64,000 bases of DNA from Paraburkholderia haematera (GCF_905220975.1 NZ_CAJNBK010000002.1:372001-436000); one strand, 5' to 3'; positions 45,192 to 54,197 are shown, counted from the stretch's first letter. A program made the numbers and translations. The notes: generated by a model from the sequence alone, not told the origin.

Positions 45192-45734
45192 ATGAAAATC
45201 GCAAAGAACACCGTCGTGTCGGTCGCCTACAAGCTATCGGATGCGCAGGGCAATCTGATTGAAGAAAGCGACGAGCCGATGGTCTATCTGCACGGCGGCT
45301 ATGATGGCACGTTCCCCAAGATCGAGGAAGAGCTCGACGGCCACGAGGCCGGTTTCGAGACCCAGATCCAGCTTGAGCCGCAAGACGCATTCGGCGAGTA
45401 TGACCCCGATCTGGTGAAGATCGAGCCGCGTGATCGCTTCCCGGAACCGCTCGAAGTCGGCATGCAATTCGAAGGCACGCCGGAAGAAGGCGATGAGGAT
45501 CTCGATTCGCTCGTCTACGTGGTGACCGACGTGGCGGAAGACAAAGTCGTACTCGACGGCAACCATCCGCTCGCCGGTATGGCGCTGCGTTTCGCGCTGA
45601 CCGTCAAGGACGTGCGTCCGGCTACCGAAGACGAAATCCAGCACGAACACGCACATGGCGCCGACGGCCTTGAAGTCCTCGATGAAGATGACGACGAAGA
45701 CGAAGGCGACAAGTCAGGGCCCACGCTGCACTGA
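45192..45734 (+). CDS. slyD: FKBP-type peptidyl-prolyl isomerase SlyD
   Basis: Folding helper with FKBP and insert-in-flap domains, 180 residues. VVSVAYKLSDAQGNLIEES opens the FKBP domain and GYDGTFPKIEEEL the insert region; NHPLAGMALRFALTVKDVR is the family signature. The C-terminus is acidic (DEDDDEDEGDK) and lacks the His/Cys-rich metal tail of E. coli SlyD; only HEHAHG is left. The stop overlaps the end of the convergent gene by 21 bases. Confidence 0.93.
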   Translation: MKIAKNTVVSVAYKLSDAQGNLIEESDEPMVYLHGGYDGTFPKIEEELDGHEAGFETQIQLEPQDAFGEYDPDLVKIEPRDRFPEPLEVGMQFEGTPEEGDEDLDSLVYVVTDVAEDKVVLDGNHPLAGMALRFALTVKDVRPATEDEIQHEHAHGADGLEVLDEDDDEDEGDKSGPTLH

Positions 45735-47045
45735 GCTTGCGGGCGCGCCGGGAACGTTTGAAGACGCACCCGGTGAGCGCGGCTGAACGGCCGAGGCGGC
45801 CGACGCGGGCGGAGCGGACATGGCGGGGCCATACTCGCTGCCGCCTTCGTCCGCTGGCCTGTGTTGCGACTGGTCGGGTGTTTGCAACAACGGCGGCAAC
45901 TCGGAAGCGGGGCCTAACGCAGGCACAGCCGGCATCGAAGCTGACGGCTCTTCGCGCTGCGGCACGGGCTGTGCCGTGGGCATCGGCATTTGCCTCGGCA
46001 CATCGCGCACACTCACGCGGAACGGCGGTTTTCTGCCGAGATCCGCTTCAATCTGAATCCACTGGTTAAGACGATCATGCGGCGCAAGCGCGACACGTGT
46101 GAGATTCGTCACCAGCATCCCTTTGTCATTGCGTAATGGCTGATCGATCACGAAGCCGGCGCTTGCGCGTTCGTCGTCGCAATGAATCACAAGCACGGGG
46201 CCACGGAAAATCTGCGCGAGTTTGACGAGGCTGCGTTTGAATTCCAGAAATCCATCGCGGCGTGGATTGCGAGCAAAGCGCAGCCACGCAAATCGATCGG
46301 GTCGTTCGTAGCGCTCCGGATCGGGGTCGCCTTGAATGAATACAACAATCGCGCGCGCGTCGCGGCGTTTGGCGTATTCGGCGGCGTGCTCGAGCCAGAA
46401 TGCATTGGCGATCACGCGATCTTCGAACTCGCCGTTGCGGCCGCCCGCAGTCAGGTAGTGATTGTTCGGACTCGGTGCGTTCAGACCGACAAACACGGTA
46501 TCGCCGACTTGCCAGCGCACATTCTCCCGGAACGGGCGAAAGCGCGACACTTCGCTCTCGCGCGTCAATGCGACCGGGTTCTGACCCATCGACGTGGAAT
46601 CGATGAAGAGCGTCTGGCGCAATTGGTCGAGCCGCTCGACCGGGTCAAAGCCACCGGCCTCAGCCGTGCCGCAGTCGGCCCAGTCGTGCTGGCCTGGAAT
46701 GAAGAAGAGGGCGGGCCGTGACATTTCGAGCAGCGCGTGGCGCCGTTCGTATAACGCATCGCGGCAGGCTTCTTTCGCGCCCTTCAGATTGCCGTCGTAG
46801 ACGATGAACGACACGTCGCGCTCGCGGCTGATCGCTTCGATCAGGCGTTGCGTGGACGCTTCGTCGGCGGGGCTTTGCATCGTGTTGGCGATGACCGCGA
46901 AAGCATAGCGCGGCGTTTCGGCATGCGCGAGCGGGACAAATGCAACAAGCGACGCGAGCCCACCCGCGAACGTAAGGGCGACGGTCAGCGCCGCGCAAAG
47001 TTTGCGCGGGCGCCGCCGAGGTCTGTGTGCGTCAATGATCGGCAT
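45714..47045 (-). CDS. secreted metallophosphoesterase-like protein
   Basis: A 443-residue protein with a signal peptide (residues about 15-42, ending LAHA). The calcineurin-like fold is suggested by [16 protein letters not shown] (about 80) and [12 protein letters not shown] (about 114), but the usual GNH(D/E) motif reads GQHD and the first D-x-H is not evident, so activity is uncertain. A Pro/Ala/Ser-rich tail follows residue 370. The start overlaps the mutS stop by 14 bases, so the two are coupled. Confidence 0.82.
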   Translation of the reverse strand: MPIIDAHRPRRRPRKLCAALTVALTFAGGLASLVAFVPLAHAETPRYAFAVIANTMQSPADEASTQRLIEAISRERDVSFIVYDGNLKGAKEACRDALYERRHALLEMSRPALFFIPGQHDWADCGTAEAGGFDPVERLDQLRQTLFIDSTSMGQNPVALTRESEVSRFRPFRENVRWQVGDTVFVGLNAPSPNNHYLTAGGRNGEFEDRVIANAFWLEHAAEYAKRRDARAIVVFIQGDPDPERYERPDRFAWLRFARNPRRDGFLEFKRSLVKLAQIFRGPVLVIHCDDERASAGFVIDQPLRNDKGMLVTNLTRVALAPHDRLNQWIQIEADLGRKPPFRVSVRDVPRQMPMPTAQPVPQREEPSASMPAVPALGPASELPPLLQTPDQSQHRPADEGGSEYGPAMSAPPASAASAVQPRSPGASSNVPGAPASSVQRGP

Positions 47046-49698
47046 CCGGCGCGGCGGCCAGCTCGTGCAGTTCGTACAGCAGGTCGAGCGCTTCGCGCGG
47101 CCGCAGATCGTTCGGATCGATTCCGCGCAGACGCTCGACGAGTGCCTGCATGGCCGGGGATGCCGCCGCCGATTCCGGCCTGACGTCGCGTTCGTCGTCG
47201 GCGTCTTCGACCAGCATGGGCATGGGTGCCGCGAACAGATCGAGTTGCGGTGCGGGTTGCGCCGCCGATTGCTGTTCGAGATGCGCGAGATGCTTGCGGG
47301 CTGCGCGGATCACTGCGTTCGGCACACCGGCCAGTTGCGCGACCTGCAAACCGTAGCTCTGATTCGCCGGACCTTCGCTGACCGCATGCAGGAACACGAT
47401 ACCGTGCCCATGTTCGACTGCCGACAGATGCACATTGGCCGCGTGTGGAAACTCGGCGGGCAGCTGCGTCAATTCGAAGTAATGCGTGGCGAACAGCGTA
47501 TGACAGCCGTTGTGCGAGAGCAGGTGCCGTGCGATGGCCCAAGCCAGCGCCAGCCCGTCGAACGTCGACGTTCCGCGCCCGATCTCGTCCATCAGCACGA
47601 GACTTTGGGGCGTCGCGTCGTTCAGGATCGCCGCCGCTTCCGTCATTTCCACCATGAAGGTCGAACGGCCGCCGGCCAGATCGTCCGCAGCGCCAATTCG
47701 AGTGAAGATGCGATCGATTGGACCGAATGCCGCGCGCCGTGCCGGCACGTAGCTGCCGACATATGCCAGCAACGCGATTAGCGCAGTCTGCCGCATGAAA
47801 GTCGACTTACCGCCCATGTTCGGGCCGGTGATCAGCAGCAGTTTGCGCTCCGGTGTGAGCGTGCAGTCGTTAGCGATGAACTGCTCGACCTGCGCCTCGA
47901 CAACCGGATGCCGCCCCTGTTCGATTTCGATGCCCGTATCCGGCGAAAACGTCGGCGCGACCCAATCGAGTGCGCGGGCGCGTTCCGCGAAGGCAGCCAG
48001 CAGATCGAGTTCGGCGAGTGCCGCGGCGACCCGCTGGCAGTCCGGGATAAAAGGCAGCAGCGCCTGCAGCAACGCGTCGTAGAGTGAGCGTTCGCGGGCC
48101 AGTGCGCGCTCCTGCGCGGACAGTGCCTTGTCTTCGAACGTTTTCAGTTCCGGCGTGATGTAGCGCTCGGCATTTTTCAGCGTCTGACGGCGGCGGTAAT
48201 CGTCGGGCACCTTGTCGGTCTGGCCGCGTGTGACTTCGATATAGAAGCCGTGCACCTTGTTGTACTCGACGCGCAGATTGCCGATGCCGGTGCGCGCCCG
48301 CTCGCGCGTTTCGAGGTCGATCAGGAACTGTCCGCAGTTCTCCGAAATATCTCGCAACTCGTCGAGTTCCGCATCGTAACCGCGGGCGATCACGCCGCCG
48401 TCGCGCACCATGGCGGATGGCTCTTGCGCGACCGCGCGCCTGAGCAATTCGACGCACGCTTGCGGCGGTTCCAGCGATGCATCGATACGCGCCAGCGAAT
48501 CCGCATTGGAGGAAACGGCCGCGAGTTGTGCGCGCAGCTCGGGCAAGGCGATAAACGTATCGCGCAGGCTCGACAGATCGCGCGGCCGCGCCGACAGCAG
48601 TGCGAGACGCCCAGTAATTCGCTCGATGTCGGAAATCTGCCGCAACGCGCCGCGCAGCGAGTCAACACCCGCGCCCGGTGGCGCGTCGAGCAATGCGCCG
48701 ATGGCCTGTTGACGTGCTTGCGCCACAGCGGCTTCGCGCGGCGGATGATGCAGCCAGTGACGCAGCAGACGGCTGCCCATGGTCGTGCAGCAGGTGTCGA
48801 GCAGCGAACACAGGGTGGGCGATTCGGTGCCGCGCAGTGTTTCCGTGAGTTCAAGATTGCGACGCGTGGCGGGGTCGAGCCCGATATATTCGGACTCGTA
48901 CTCGACCTTCAGGCTGCGCACGTGGCGCAATTGCTGGCCTTGCGTGGCCGCCGCGTACAGCAACAGCGCGCCCGCCGCGCCGCAGGCCGCTGTCAGCGAA
49001 TGCGCGCCGAAGCCGTCAAGGCCGGCCACTTCCAGTTGATCGCATAGACGCTGCGTGCCCGAGGCGATATCGAAGTGCCAGACCGGCACGCGGGTGAGGG
49101 CGCCGGCGTTGACGGGCGGCGTCCAGCTCGCGGAGTCGGCCTGCGCGTCGGCCACCAGAATCTCCGCGGGGCGAATCCGTTCGAGCGCGGCAGCCACCTG
49201 GTCGGGTGCAACTTCAGCGAGGCGCAACGCGCCGCTCGCCAGATTCAGCCATGCGAGCCCGACGCTCGTTGCGACGCCGCGGCGGTTATGCGCGACGCAC
49301 AGCGCCATCAGGTAGACGTCGCTTTTGTCGGACAGGAGTGCAGCGTCCGTCAATGTGCCCGGCGTGACCACGCGCATCACTTTGCGCTCGACCGGCCCTT
49401 TCGACGTAGCCGGATCGCCGATCTGTTCGCAAATTGCGACGGATTCGCCGAGCTTCACCAGCTTGGCCAGATACTGTTCGACCGCGTGATGCGGTACGCC
49501 CGCCATCTTGATCGGATTGCCCGCCGACGCGCCGCGCTGCGTCAGTGTTAAATCGAGCAGACGCGCGGCCTTTTCCGCATCTTCGAAAAAGAGCTCGTAG
49601 AAATCGCCCATCCGGTAGAACACCAGCGTGCCCGGATGATCCGCCTTGATGCGGAGGTACTGCTGCATCATTGGCGTGTGTGACTTCTCGTTATCCAT
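47032..49698 (-). CDS. mutS: DNA mismatch repair protein MutS
   Basis: Mismatch recognition ATPase, 888 residues from ATG 49698. The N-terminal mismatch-binding motif is in [16 protein letters not shown] (Phe-x-Glu, about residue 29); Walker A is [13 protein letters not shown] (about 640), and the ABC signature [13 protein letters not shown] and Walker [18 protein letters not shown] follow. An in-frame TTG upstream could add about ten residues. The integrated element begins within 200 bases upstream and may have replaced or altered its promoter. Confidence 0.97.
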   Translation of the reverse strand: MDNEKSHTPMMQQYLRIKADHPGTLVFYRMGDFYELFFEDAEKAARLLDLTLTQRGASAGNPIKMAGVPHHAVEQYLAKLVKLGESVAICEQIGDPATSKGPVERKVMRVVTPGTLTDAALLSDKSDVYLMALCVAHNRRGVATSVGLAWLNLASGALRLAEVAPDQVAAALERIRPAEILVADAQADSASWTPPVNAGALTRVPVWHFDIASGTQRLCDQLEVAGLDGFGAHSLTAACGAAGALLLYAAATQGQQLRHVRSLKVEYESEYIGLDPATRRNLELTETLRGTESPTLCSLLDTCCTTMGSRLLRHWLHHPPREAAVAQARQQAIGALLDAPPGAGVDSLRGALRQISDIERITGRLALLSARPRDLSSLRDTFIALPELRAQLAAVSSNADSLARIDASLEPPQACVELLRRAVAQEPSAMVRDGGVIARGYDAELDELRDISENCGQFLIDLETRERARTGIGNLRVEYNKVHGFYIEVTRGQTDKVPDDYRRRQTLKNAERYITPELKTFEDKALSAQERALARERSLYDALLQALLPFIPDCQRVAAALAELDLLAAFAERARALDWVAPTFSPDTGIEIEQGRHPVVEAQVEQFIANDCTLTPERKLLLITGPNMGGKSTFMRQTALIALLAYVGSYVPARRAAFGPIDRIFTRIGAADDLAGGRSTFMVEMTEAAAILNDATPQSLVLMDEIGRGTSTFDGLALAWAIARHLLSHNGCHTLFATHYFELTQLPAEFPHAANVHLSAVEHGHGIVFLHAVSEGPANQSYGLQVAQLAGVPNAVIRAARKHLAHLEQQSAAQPAPQLDLFAAPMPMLVEDADDERDVRPESAAASPAMQALVERLRGIDPNDLRPREALDLLYELHELAAAPDADH

Positions 49699-49842
49699 TA
49701 CTGGGCTTGGGGTTGCTGCCTGCAATGCCTTACTCCTATTGGTTCTGCCGGTTCTGCATACGTCTTCTGTTCGCGCCAGAAAGCGCCGCAATGCGCCAGT
49801 ACATTCCACTCGCTAGTATGGGAAATTCGACCGTGATATCGT

Positions 49843-49888
49843 AAACCTATACCGGCTCGGCATGGGGCTGCGCCGGGAAAACCTATAC
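49843..49888. repeat. paired 10-bp direct repeats before the integrase gene
   Basis: AAACCTATAC occurs at 49843-49852 and 49879-49888. The second copy overlaps TATACT, which ends six bases before the integrase ATG. The copies may be integrase/excisionase sites, an att core flank, or repressor sites. Confidence 0.6.
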
Positions 49889-49895
49889 TGAAATC

Positions 49896-51188
49896 ATGAA
49901 AGGTTTCGACCCACGAACGGCAAAATTGTTGCCTGCCGGGCAGCACATTCTAATTGATGGATCGCCTGGCCTGCGGCTTATCGCGAGCGCCAGCCGCAAG
50001 ACTTGGACGTATCGCTACCGCACGCCTGATGGTCGGCTCGGCCAGGTGAAGATCGGCACATGGCCGGAAATGAGTGTCGCTACCGCCGTCCACAACTGGG
50101 AGAAGCTGCGTGCGGCTCGGGATAGTGGCGAGGACCCAGCCGCCGAGCGACGTACGGCGCGCACAGCGGTCTCGGAGGGTGCGGCCAAGGTCGATGGCTC
50201 GCCGACGGTCGCCGACGTGCTGCGCGACTACGTGCATGGGCACGTCAATGTGCATCGCAAAGAGAAGGGCGCGGCTGAAGTGCGCCGCATGTTCGCTAAG
50301 ATGGTTCCCGAGAAGTTCGCCGCCATGGATGCGACGACTGTGAAGCGCCGCGACGCATTCGACCTGATCAAGAGCCATGAGGCGATCCCGGTGCAGGCCG
50401 CCAACCTAAAAAGGGAATTGGCCGCAGCTTGGTCCTATGCGATGGATTCGGGCAGGCTCCCCGAAGACGCAAGCAACCACTGGCGCGACATACTGCGCGG
50501 AAAGTTGCAATCCTCTGGCCGGATCGTGGCCGGTGAGCGGGTGACCACGAAGCGAGTCCTGAGCGCGACCGAACTCGGAACGCTGATACCGTGGCTGCCG
50601 AATCTGTCGCGCCTGGTGGACGATGTTCTAACGATTTACCTCTGGACCGGATTAAGAGGCGCTGAGATATGCGCAACCGAAGGCGCATGGCTCACAGAGG
50701 AGCCAGATGGTCTCTGGCTCACGATTCCGAAGGCGAAGACGAAGAACGCGAAGCGCGCCCACGCAACCGACATGCGGACGCCGCTGGTGGGCCGCGCCGA
50801 GACCATTATTCGGCGCAGGATGGGCGTGCATGGCAAGGGCTTCCTGTTCCCGTCTGAGACGGGCGGCCACGTTGAGCAGAAGGTCATTCAAACCGCCGTG
50901 TGGTTCCACATGCCTCACTCGATGACTCGCCCGAACTGGGAGCGCCCGCGCCTGCCGGTTAGCCATTGGTCGCCACACGATTTAAGGCGATCGTCGCGCA
51001 CCTTGCTCGCCGCGCTCGGTTGCCCGTCTGAAATCGCAGAGGCGATATTGGGTCACGTCCCGCCCGGAATTGTCGGCGTTTACAACCGGCATAGCTATGA
51101 CCAGGAAAAACGAGTCTGGCTCGGCAAGCTATCCGACGAACTCGAACGGCTTGCCGAGGCGCATATCAAGCCCGCTGGCCCGCATTAG
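49896..51188 (+). CDS. int: tyrosine-recombinase phage integrase (DUF4102 N-terminus)
   Basis: Site-specific recombinase of the P4-like family, 430 residues. The N-terminal arm-binding domain has GLRLIASASRKTWTYRYR; the catalytic residues are Arg in TGLRGAEI (about 251), HDLRR (about 363), His in LGHVPPG (about 390) and Tyr in GVYNRHSYD (about 397). Marks the left end of the element. No tRNA gene is next to it, so the target is probably the mutS upstream region. No ribosome site is seen; a TATACT six bases before the ATG hints at a leaderless mRNA. Confidence 0.95.
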   Translation: MKGFDPRTAKLLPAGQHILIDGSPGLRLIASASRKTWTYRYRTPDGRLGQVKIGTWPEMSVATAVHNWEKLRAARDSGEDPAAERRTARTAVSEGAAKVDGSPTVADVLRDYVHGHVNVHRKEKGAAEVRRMFAKMVPEKFAAMDATTVKRRDAFDLIKSHEAIPVQAANLKRELAAAWSYAMDSGRLPEDASNHWRDILRGKLQSSGRIVAGERVTTKRVLSATELGTLIPWLPNLSRLVDDVLTIYLWTGLRGAEICATEGAWLTEEPDGLWLTIPKAKTKNAKRAHATDMRTPLVGRAETIIRRRMGVHGKGFLFPSETGGHVEQKVIQTAVWFHMPHSMTRPNWERPRLPVSHWSPHDLRRSSRTLLAALGCPSEIAEAILGHVPPGIVGVYNRHSYDQEKRVWLGKLSDELERLAEAHIKPAGPH

Positions 51189-51630
51189 GAGGCGTGAGCA
51201 TGTCTGCAGTGGGCCTGCGGCGGGCCCACTCAATCACATCCTCTGTCAACCACGCGACACGACGGGCGCTGAGTGCGCGAGGTTTCGGGAAGTTGCCCTC
51301 CTGAACGAGCCTCTGGACACCGCGCGTTGAAAGCGCCAGCGCATCGGCTACGGCATCAAGGTCCAGAAAGATCGGTGCGATGCCTCGCCGTGCTGGCGCA
51401 GGCTCGCCGTCTGAGTCGTCATCCCGGCTCGCCGGCTTGCGTGCCGCTGCCCTGCGTGGCGTGCGTGCTGGCGCGGGTGATCCGCCTGCCGCTTCCGGCT
51501 GCACAGAATCGTGCTGGCGCGCTTCGCATAGGCGCTTGCATAGATCCGCATGACGGTCTGCGGTGCGGGTCGAGCGGGCGGGGCTGCGATAGCTCACATG
51601 GAGCGGGCTCAGGTCAAAGAAGTGGCTCAT
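51166..51630 (-). CDS. AlpA/excisionase-like DNA-binding protein
   Basis: A 154-residue protein with a helix-turn-helix in the C-terminal half: ADALALSTRGVQRLVQEG followed by FPKPRALSARRVAWLTEDVI, the AlpA/MerR-excisionase pattern. The N-terminal half is basic and Pro/Ala-rich and may be a linker or a wrong start. Its 3' end overlaps the integrase 3' end by 23 bases, convergent. Likely regulates excision or the integrase promoter. Confidence 0.8.
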   Translation of the reverse strand: MSHFFDLSPLHVSYRSPARSTRTADRHADLCKRLCEARQHDSVQPEAAGGSPAPARTPRRAAARKPASRDDDSDGEPAPARRGIAPIFLDLDAVADALALSTRGVQRLVQEGNFPKPRALSARRVAWLTEDVIEWARRRPTADMLTPPNAGQRA

Positions 51631-52128
51631 GGGTTACGTGGGGCGGTGGTGGTCGGAGACGAGATTCCACCATCGGGCAAATCTGCTTTAGCCGCAACAA
51701 GCACGAAACTCGACCATATACGTTTTTGAACAACCCGCGCCGATCAATCCATTACTGGTGGCCGTTCAATTTATTTTTTACGACTTAAGGGCAGCAGCAC
51801 AAATAGGCCCCTTTTCGTACAACTCTAAAAATAAACTCTCGCATAGCGTGAATTCTGCTTTTGAGGAAGTTTACTTGCCGTTTGATTTGCCTTTCAATGC
51901 GGTCCATCGGCATGAGAAACCGATGACAGGAGCAGTAACGTAGTGTCGGCCCCGTAGCTTTTTTCGGTGGTCGAGTGATAGTTCGACATCCAAGGTCCCT
52001 GTCCCTTGCCTGTCGGCGCGGCTCTCAACCGCATCGCTCGCCAACCAAAGAAAGTTCCGGGGCTTTTTGCGTTCCACGGTCCCGCTCAACGGTCTGATGT
52101 AAGCACTACTAACGGCAAAGGAGTTGCC
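51631..52128. other. noncoding gap with an AT-richer core
   Basis: About 500 bases, with a visibly AT-richer part at about 51710-51900. A minus-strand open frame (51871-52089, 72 codons, TTG start) has plausible residues but no ribosome site or recognised motif. Nothing firm is called. Confidence 0.5.
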
Positions 52129-52170
52129 ATGTTCTCAGAATTAGGTAGCGGTACGGCGGGAGGTATGTAA
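52129..52170 (+). CDS. possible 13-residue leader peptide
   Basis: AAAGGAG stands 6 bases before an ATG that opens a 13-codon frame (MFSELGSGTAGGM) whose TAA stop overlaps the next ATG (TAATG). A second ribosome site, GGGAGG, lies inside it for the next gene. The layout suggests translational coupling or a leader peptide. Not verifiable by homology. Confidence 0.4.
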   Translation: MFSELGSGTAGGM

Positions 52171-52493
52171 TGGCCCGCACGTGTATCAATTTCCCCGTCG
52201 GGCTCGCCCGTGACGGTCGCGTGCTCGGCGTCAGTGAGCGCCTCGGGGTGCATGTCGGTAAGGTATTCCACTGCATTTTGACGCTGTGGATGGCGGCGGC
52301 AGACCAGGCCGTTGACGACGGCATCGTGCGCGGCATGGACGCACAGAGCGTGGATGCAATCGTGGACGTTCCCGGCCTTGGCGGCGCCCTCCTGGCTGTC
52401 GGGCTTATCGCCGAAGTAGGGGGTGGCATTGTGGTCTGTGGCTACCGAGAGGCGCAGGCGTGGACCATTAACGATATCGGGGGCGGTGAGTAA
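52170..52493 (+). CDS. phage replication-module protein, winged-helix-like (paralogue 1)
   Basis: A 107-residue protein not matched to a named family. It aligns by eye with the protein at 54611: both have a DxRV segment, an LWxxAD core, a V-D-G/D-x-x-GM loop, then ALxxxGLxxxxGGGIxV. That is the usual N-terminal winged-helix unit of phage replication initiators. GGGAGG precedes the ATG; the stop overlaps the next ATG (TAATG). Role in initiation is inferred. Confidence 0.65.
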   Translation: MARTCINFPVGLARDGRVLGVSERLGVHVGKVFHCILTLWMAAADQAVDDGIVRGMDAQSVDAIVDVPGLGGALLAVGLIAEVGGGIVVCGYREAQAWTINDIGGGE

Positions 52494-53008
52494 TGGAATC
52501 TCTCAACTGCACGCCCGAGCCGCTGACGCCGTTCGATTGCGACCTTCGCGATTTTCAATTCTTTCCGCTTGATGCCTTGCGCCTGCGTGATAGCGACCTT
52601 GCTGCGCTCTCTACTGGTGACGAGTTCCGCGCTGCAGTGTTGCTTTGGTGCGCTGCGTGGCATCAAGTCCCGGCTGCGTCGCTGCCTGACGATGATCGCG
52701 TGCTTGCGAATCTCATTGGCTACGGTCGCGACACTGAAGGATGGAAGGCTGTAAAGGATGGAGCGATGCGCGGCTGGGTCAAGTGCTCGGATGGCCGCCT
52801 CTACCATCCTGTCGTAGCAGAGAAGGCTATTTCTGCCTGGCAAGGGAAGTTTAAGCAGCGCTGGAATACCGAATGTGCCCGCATCAAAAAGCACAACGAG
52901 CGCCATAAGACGAACGTCCCGCGCCCGTCGTTCGAAGATTGGATGTCCCAAGGATGTCCCCAGGGACAGAAGCTGGATGTCCCGGGGGACAGCCAGGGGA
53001 CATGCTAG
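52493..53008 (+). CDS. DUF1376 phage protein
   Basis: A 171-residue protein with the DUF1376 pattern: DFQFFPLDALRLRDSDL, then FRAAVLLWCAAWHQVPAASL and GWVKCSDGRLYHPVVAEKA. DUF1376 proteins lie in phage replication regions and are thought to resemble primosome/initiator components. The C-terminus (GCPQGQKLDVPGDSQGTC) runs into a GTCCC/GGGAC repeat tract and may be a repeat expansion or frameshift. Starts in the TAATG overlap with the previous gene. Confidence 0.85.
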   Translation: MESLNCTPEPLTPFDCDLRDFQFFPLDALRLRDSDLAALSTGDEFRAAVLLWCAAWHQVPAASLPDDDRVLANLIGYGRDTEGWKAVKDGAMRGWVKCSDGRLYHPVVAEKAISAWQGKFKQRWNTECARIKKHNERHKTNVPRPSFEDWMSQGCPQGQKLDVPGDSQGTC

Positions 53009-53190
53009 GAGCACAAAATTTGCGCGGTGGGTGTCCCTGCGCTGTCCCTTGGTTTTCCCGGGTGACATATGCAATTGTCCCGGGTGACACGTGATGTCCC
53101 TGCGATGTCTCTGGCGACAGGAGGAATTGTCCCGGGTGACATGGTGTGTTGTCCCCTGGGACGTCCCGGCCCTGTCGCCTCAATGTCCCG
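52940..53190. repeat. dense GTCCC/GGGAC repeat tract
   Basis: About a dozen GTCCC and several GGGAC pentamers within 250 bases. AATTGTCCCGGGTGACA occurs exactly twice (53073-53089 and 53125-53141) and CCCGGGTGACA three times (53057, 53079, 53131). The tract starts inside the DUF1376 gene and continues beyond its stop. Confidence 0.85.
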
Positions 53191-53194
53191 ATCC

Positions 53195-53254
53195 AAGAGA
53201 GAGGGATAGGGAGAGGGATAGGGATAGGGACAGTGAGAGGGAGAGAGAAAAAAA
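53195..53254 (+). repeat. purine tract with five GGG runs (GGGATA-like)
   Basis: Almost purely A/G. Five GGG triplets separated by ATA or AGA lie at 53203-53230, which fits a G-quadruplex pattern, followed by GAGAGGGAGAGAG and an A-run. Confidence 0.85.
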
Positions 53255-53727
53255 CCTGTGGTTCTAAGAATGTGAACGGTCGTGCGACGCTAGTCGCGCG
53301 ACGCCCGCGCGGCGAGCGCCTACTGCCTTGGTGGTCCACTAGCGTTTCTACAGGGTGGATACGCGTGCGCGCGGAGAGCGCTTGCTGACCCTCGCCGGGT
53401 GGGCATCGAACTGGCGTTCGATTGTGTGTATGTGATTTGCAGGGCAGCGAGTGAGTTCCAGAATCGATGCTGGTTTGCACACAGCCCCGTGATGACGATG
53501 GGGTGACTCGGTGAGTACCTTGGCAACGCGGCGGGTATCGCCAGCGGCTCGTGGGGCGTTTTAATCGGTTTGCCTCGCAGGGCGTCGATTAGGAGTCGTA
53601 CGGGCGGGAATCGCGTTGGCGGTGCTGAGTGATGGAGCAGTGTCTGCTAGGCCGGAATGGCGGCCGAACAAGGGCCTAGCATGGTTTGGATAAGGACATG
53701 GTTGAGGCGTGGTTAGGGGGATGGTTA

Positions 53728-53805
53728 ACCTTTGGATAACCTTTGGGATAACCAAAGCAAGCCGAAGCAAAGCTATGGCTCAGCTATCGCTAGGCCATAG
53801 CTAAT
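53728..53805. repeat. iteron-like motifs
   Basis: AACCTTTGG occurs twice and GGATAACC twice, with inverted CCAAAG close by, then AGCTATGGC and GCCATAGCT as 9-bp inverted arms around a 14-base spacer. The pattern resembles initiator-binding sites. Confidence 0.5.
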
Positions 53806-53904
53806 CCGTGGTTTGTCCATGGATCGTTCCTGACTCGGCGCTTTTTGTCCGGATTCTGTCCGCAAATTTTCGGACACGGATTTTCAAACCGAAGGAGTTT
53901 TGCC

Positions 53905-54195
53905 TTGAAAGCAGATATTTTCCTGATCATCCACGCGAAGAAATCCGCAGTGACCGATCGCATTGGACAGATCATGAGTTCCGTATGCGGCACATCCGAG
54001 GATGACTTCGCGCGGTCTGTTGGTGCGGCCGCCGACGAGTGCGCAATCCTCGGCGATTCGTACCGGGCACTCGCCATGTACCAACGCGTGAACGCTGAGT
54101 GCATCGCTCGCGGTGCCGAAATGCCGCTGGAAACGCATGCGCTCCTGCAGGATGTTCTGGACGAATTCGCCAAGCTGGCGGGCCTGCCGTGCTAA
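53905..54195 (+). CDS. hypothetical phage protein
   Basis: Not recognised. The open frame goes back to 53845, but AAGGAG lies 7 bases before TTG 53905, giving a 96-residue, mostly helical protein: LKADIFLIIHAKKSAVTDRI, then DEFAKLAGLPC at the end. The preceding 20 codons lie over TGTCCG repeats and are probably leader. Small acidic protein, likely cytoplasmic. Confidence 0.65.
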   Translation: MKADIFLIIHAKKSAVTDRIGQIMSSVCGTSEDDFARSVGAAADECAILGDSYRALAMYQRVNAECIARGAEMPLETHALLQDVLDEFAKLAGLPC

Positions 54196-54197
54196 TC

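Larger units (their letters stand above)
53009..53904. other. long noncoding region, candidate origin or control region
   Basis: Nearly 900 bases with no convincing gene. It holds the end of the GTCCC repeat tract, a purine-rich GGGATA tract (53195-53254), a stretch without visible signals (about 53260-53690), repeats of the type GGATAACC and AACCTTTGG with inverted AGCTATGGC arms (53700-53815), and TGTCCG repeats (53847-53878). Confidence 0.55.

Noticed and set aside
51871..52089. 72-codon minus-strand frame in the gap after the AlpA-like gene
   Set aside because: TTG start without ribosome site and no recognisable motif; the residues look plausible, so it is worth a homology search, but not enough to call.
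53203..53230. GGGATA tract as a true telomere of a linear phage
   Set aside because: Linear N15-type prophages use protelomerase hairpins, not GGGATA repeats, and a tyrosine integrase argues for chromosomal integration.
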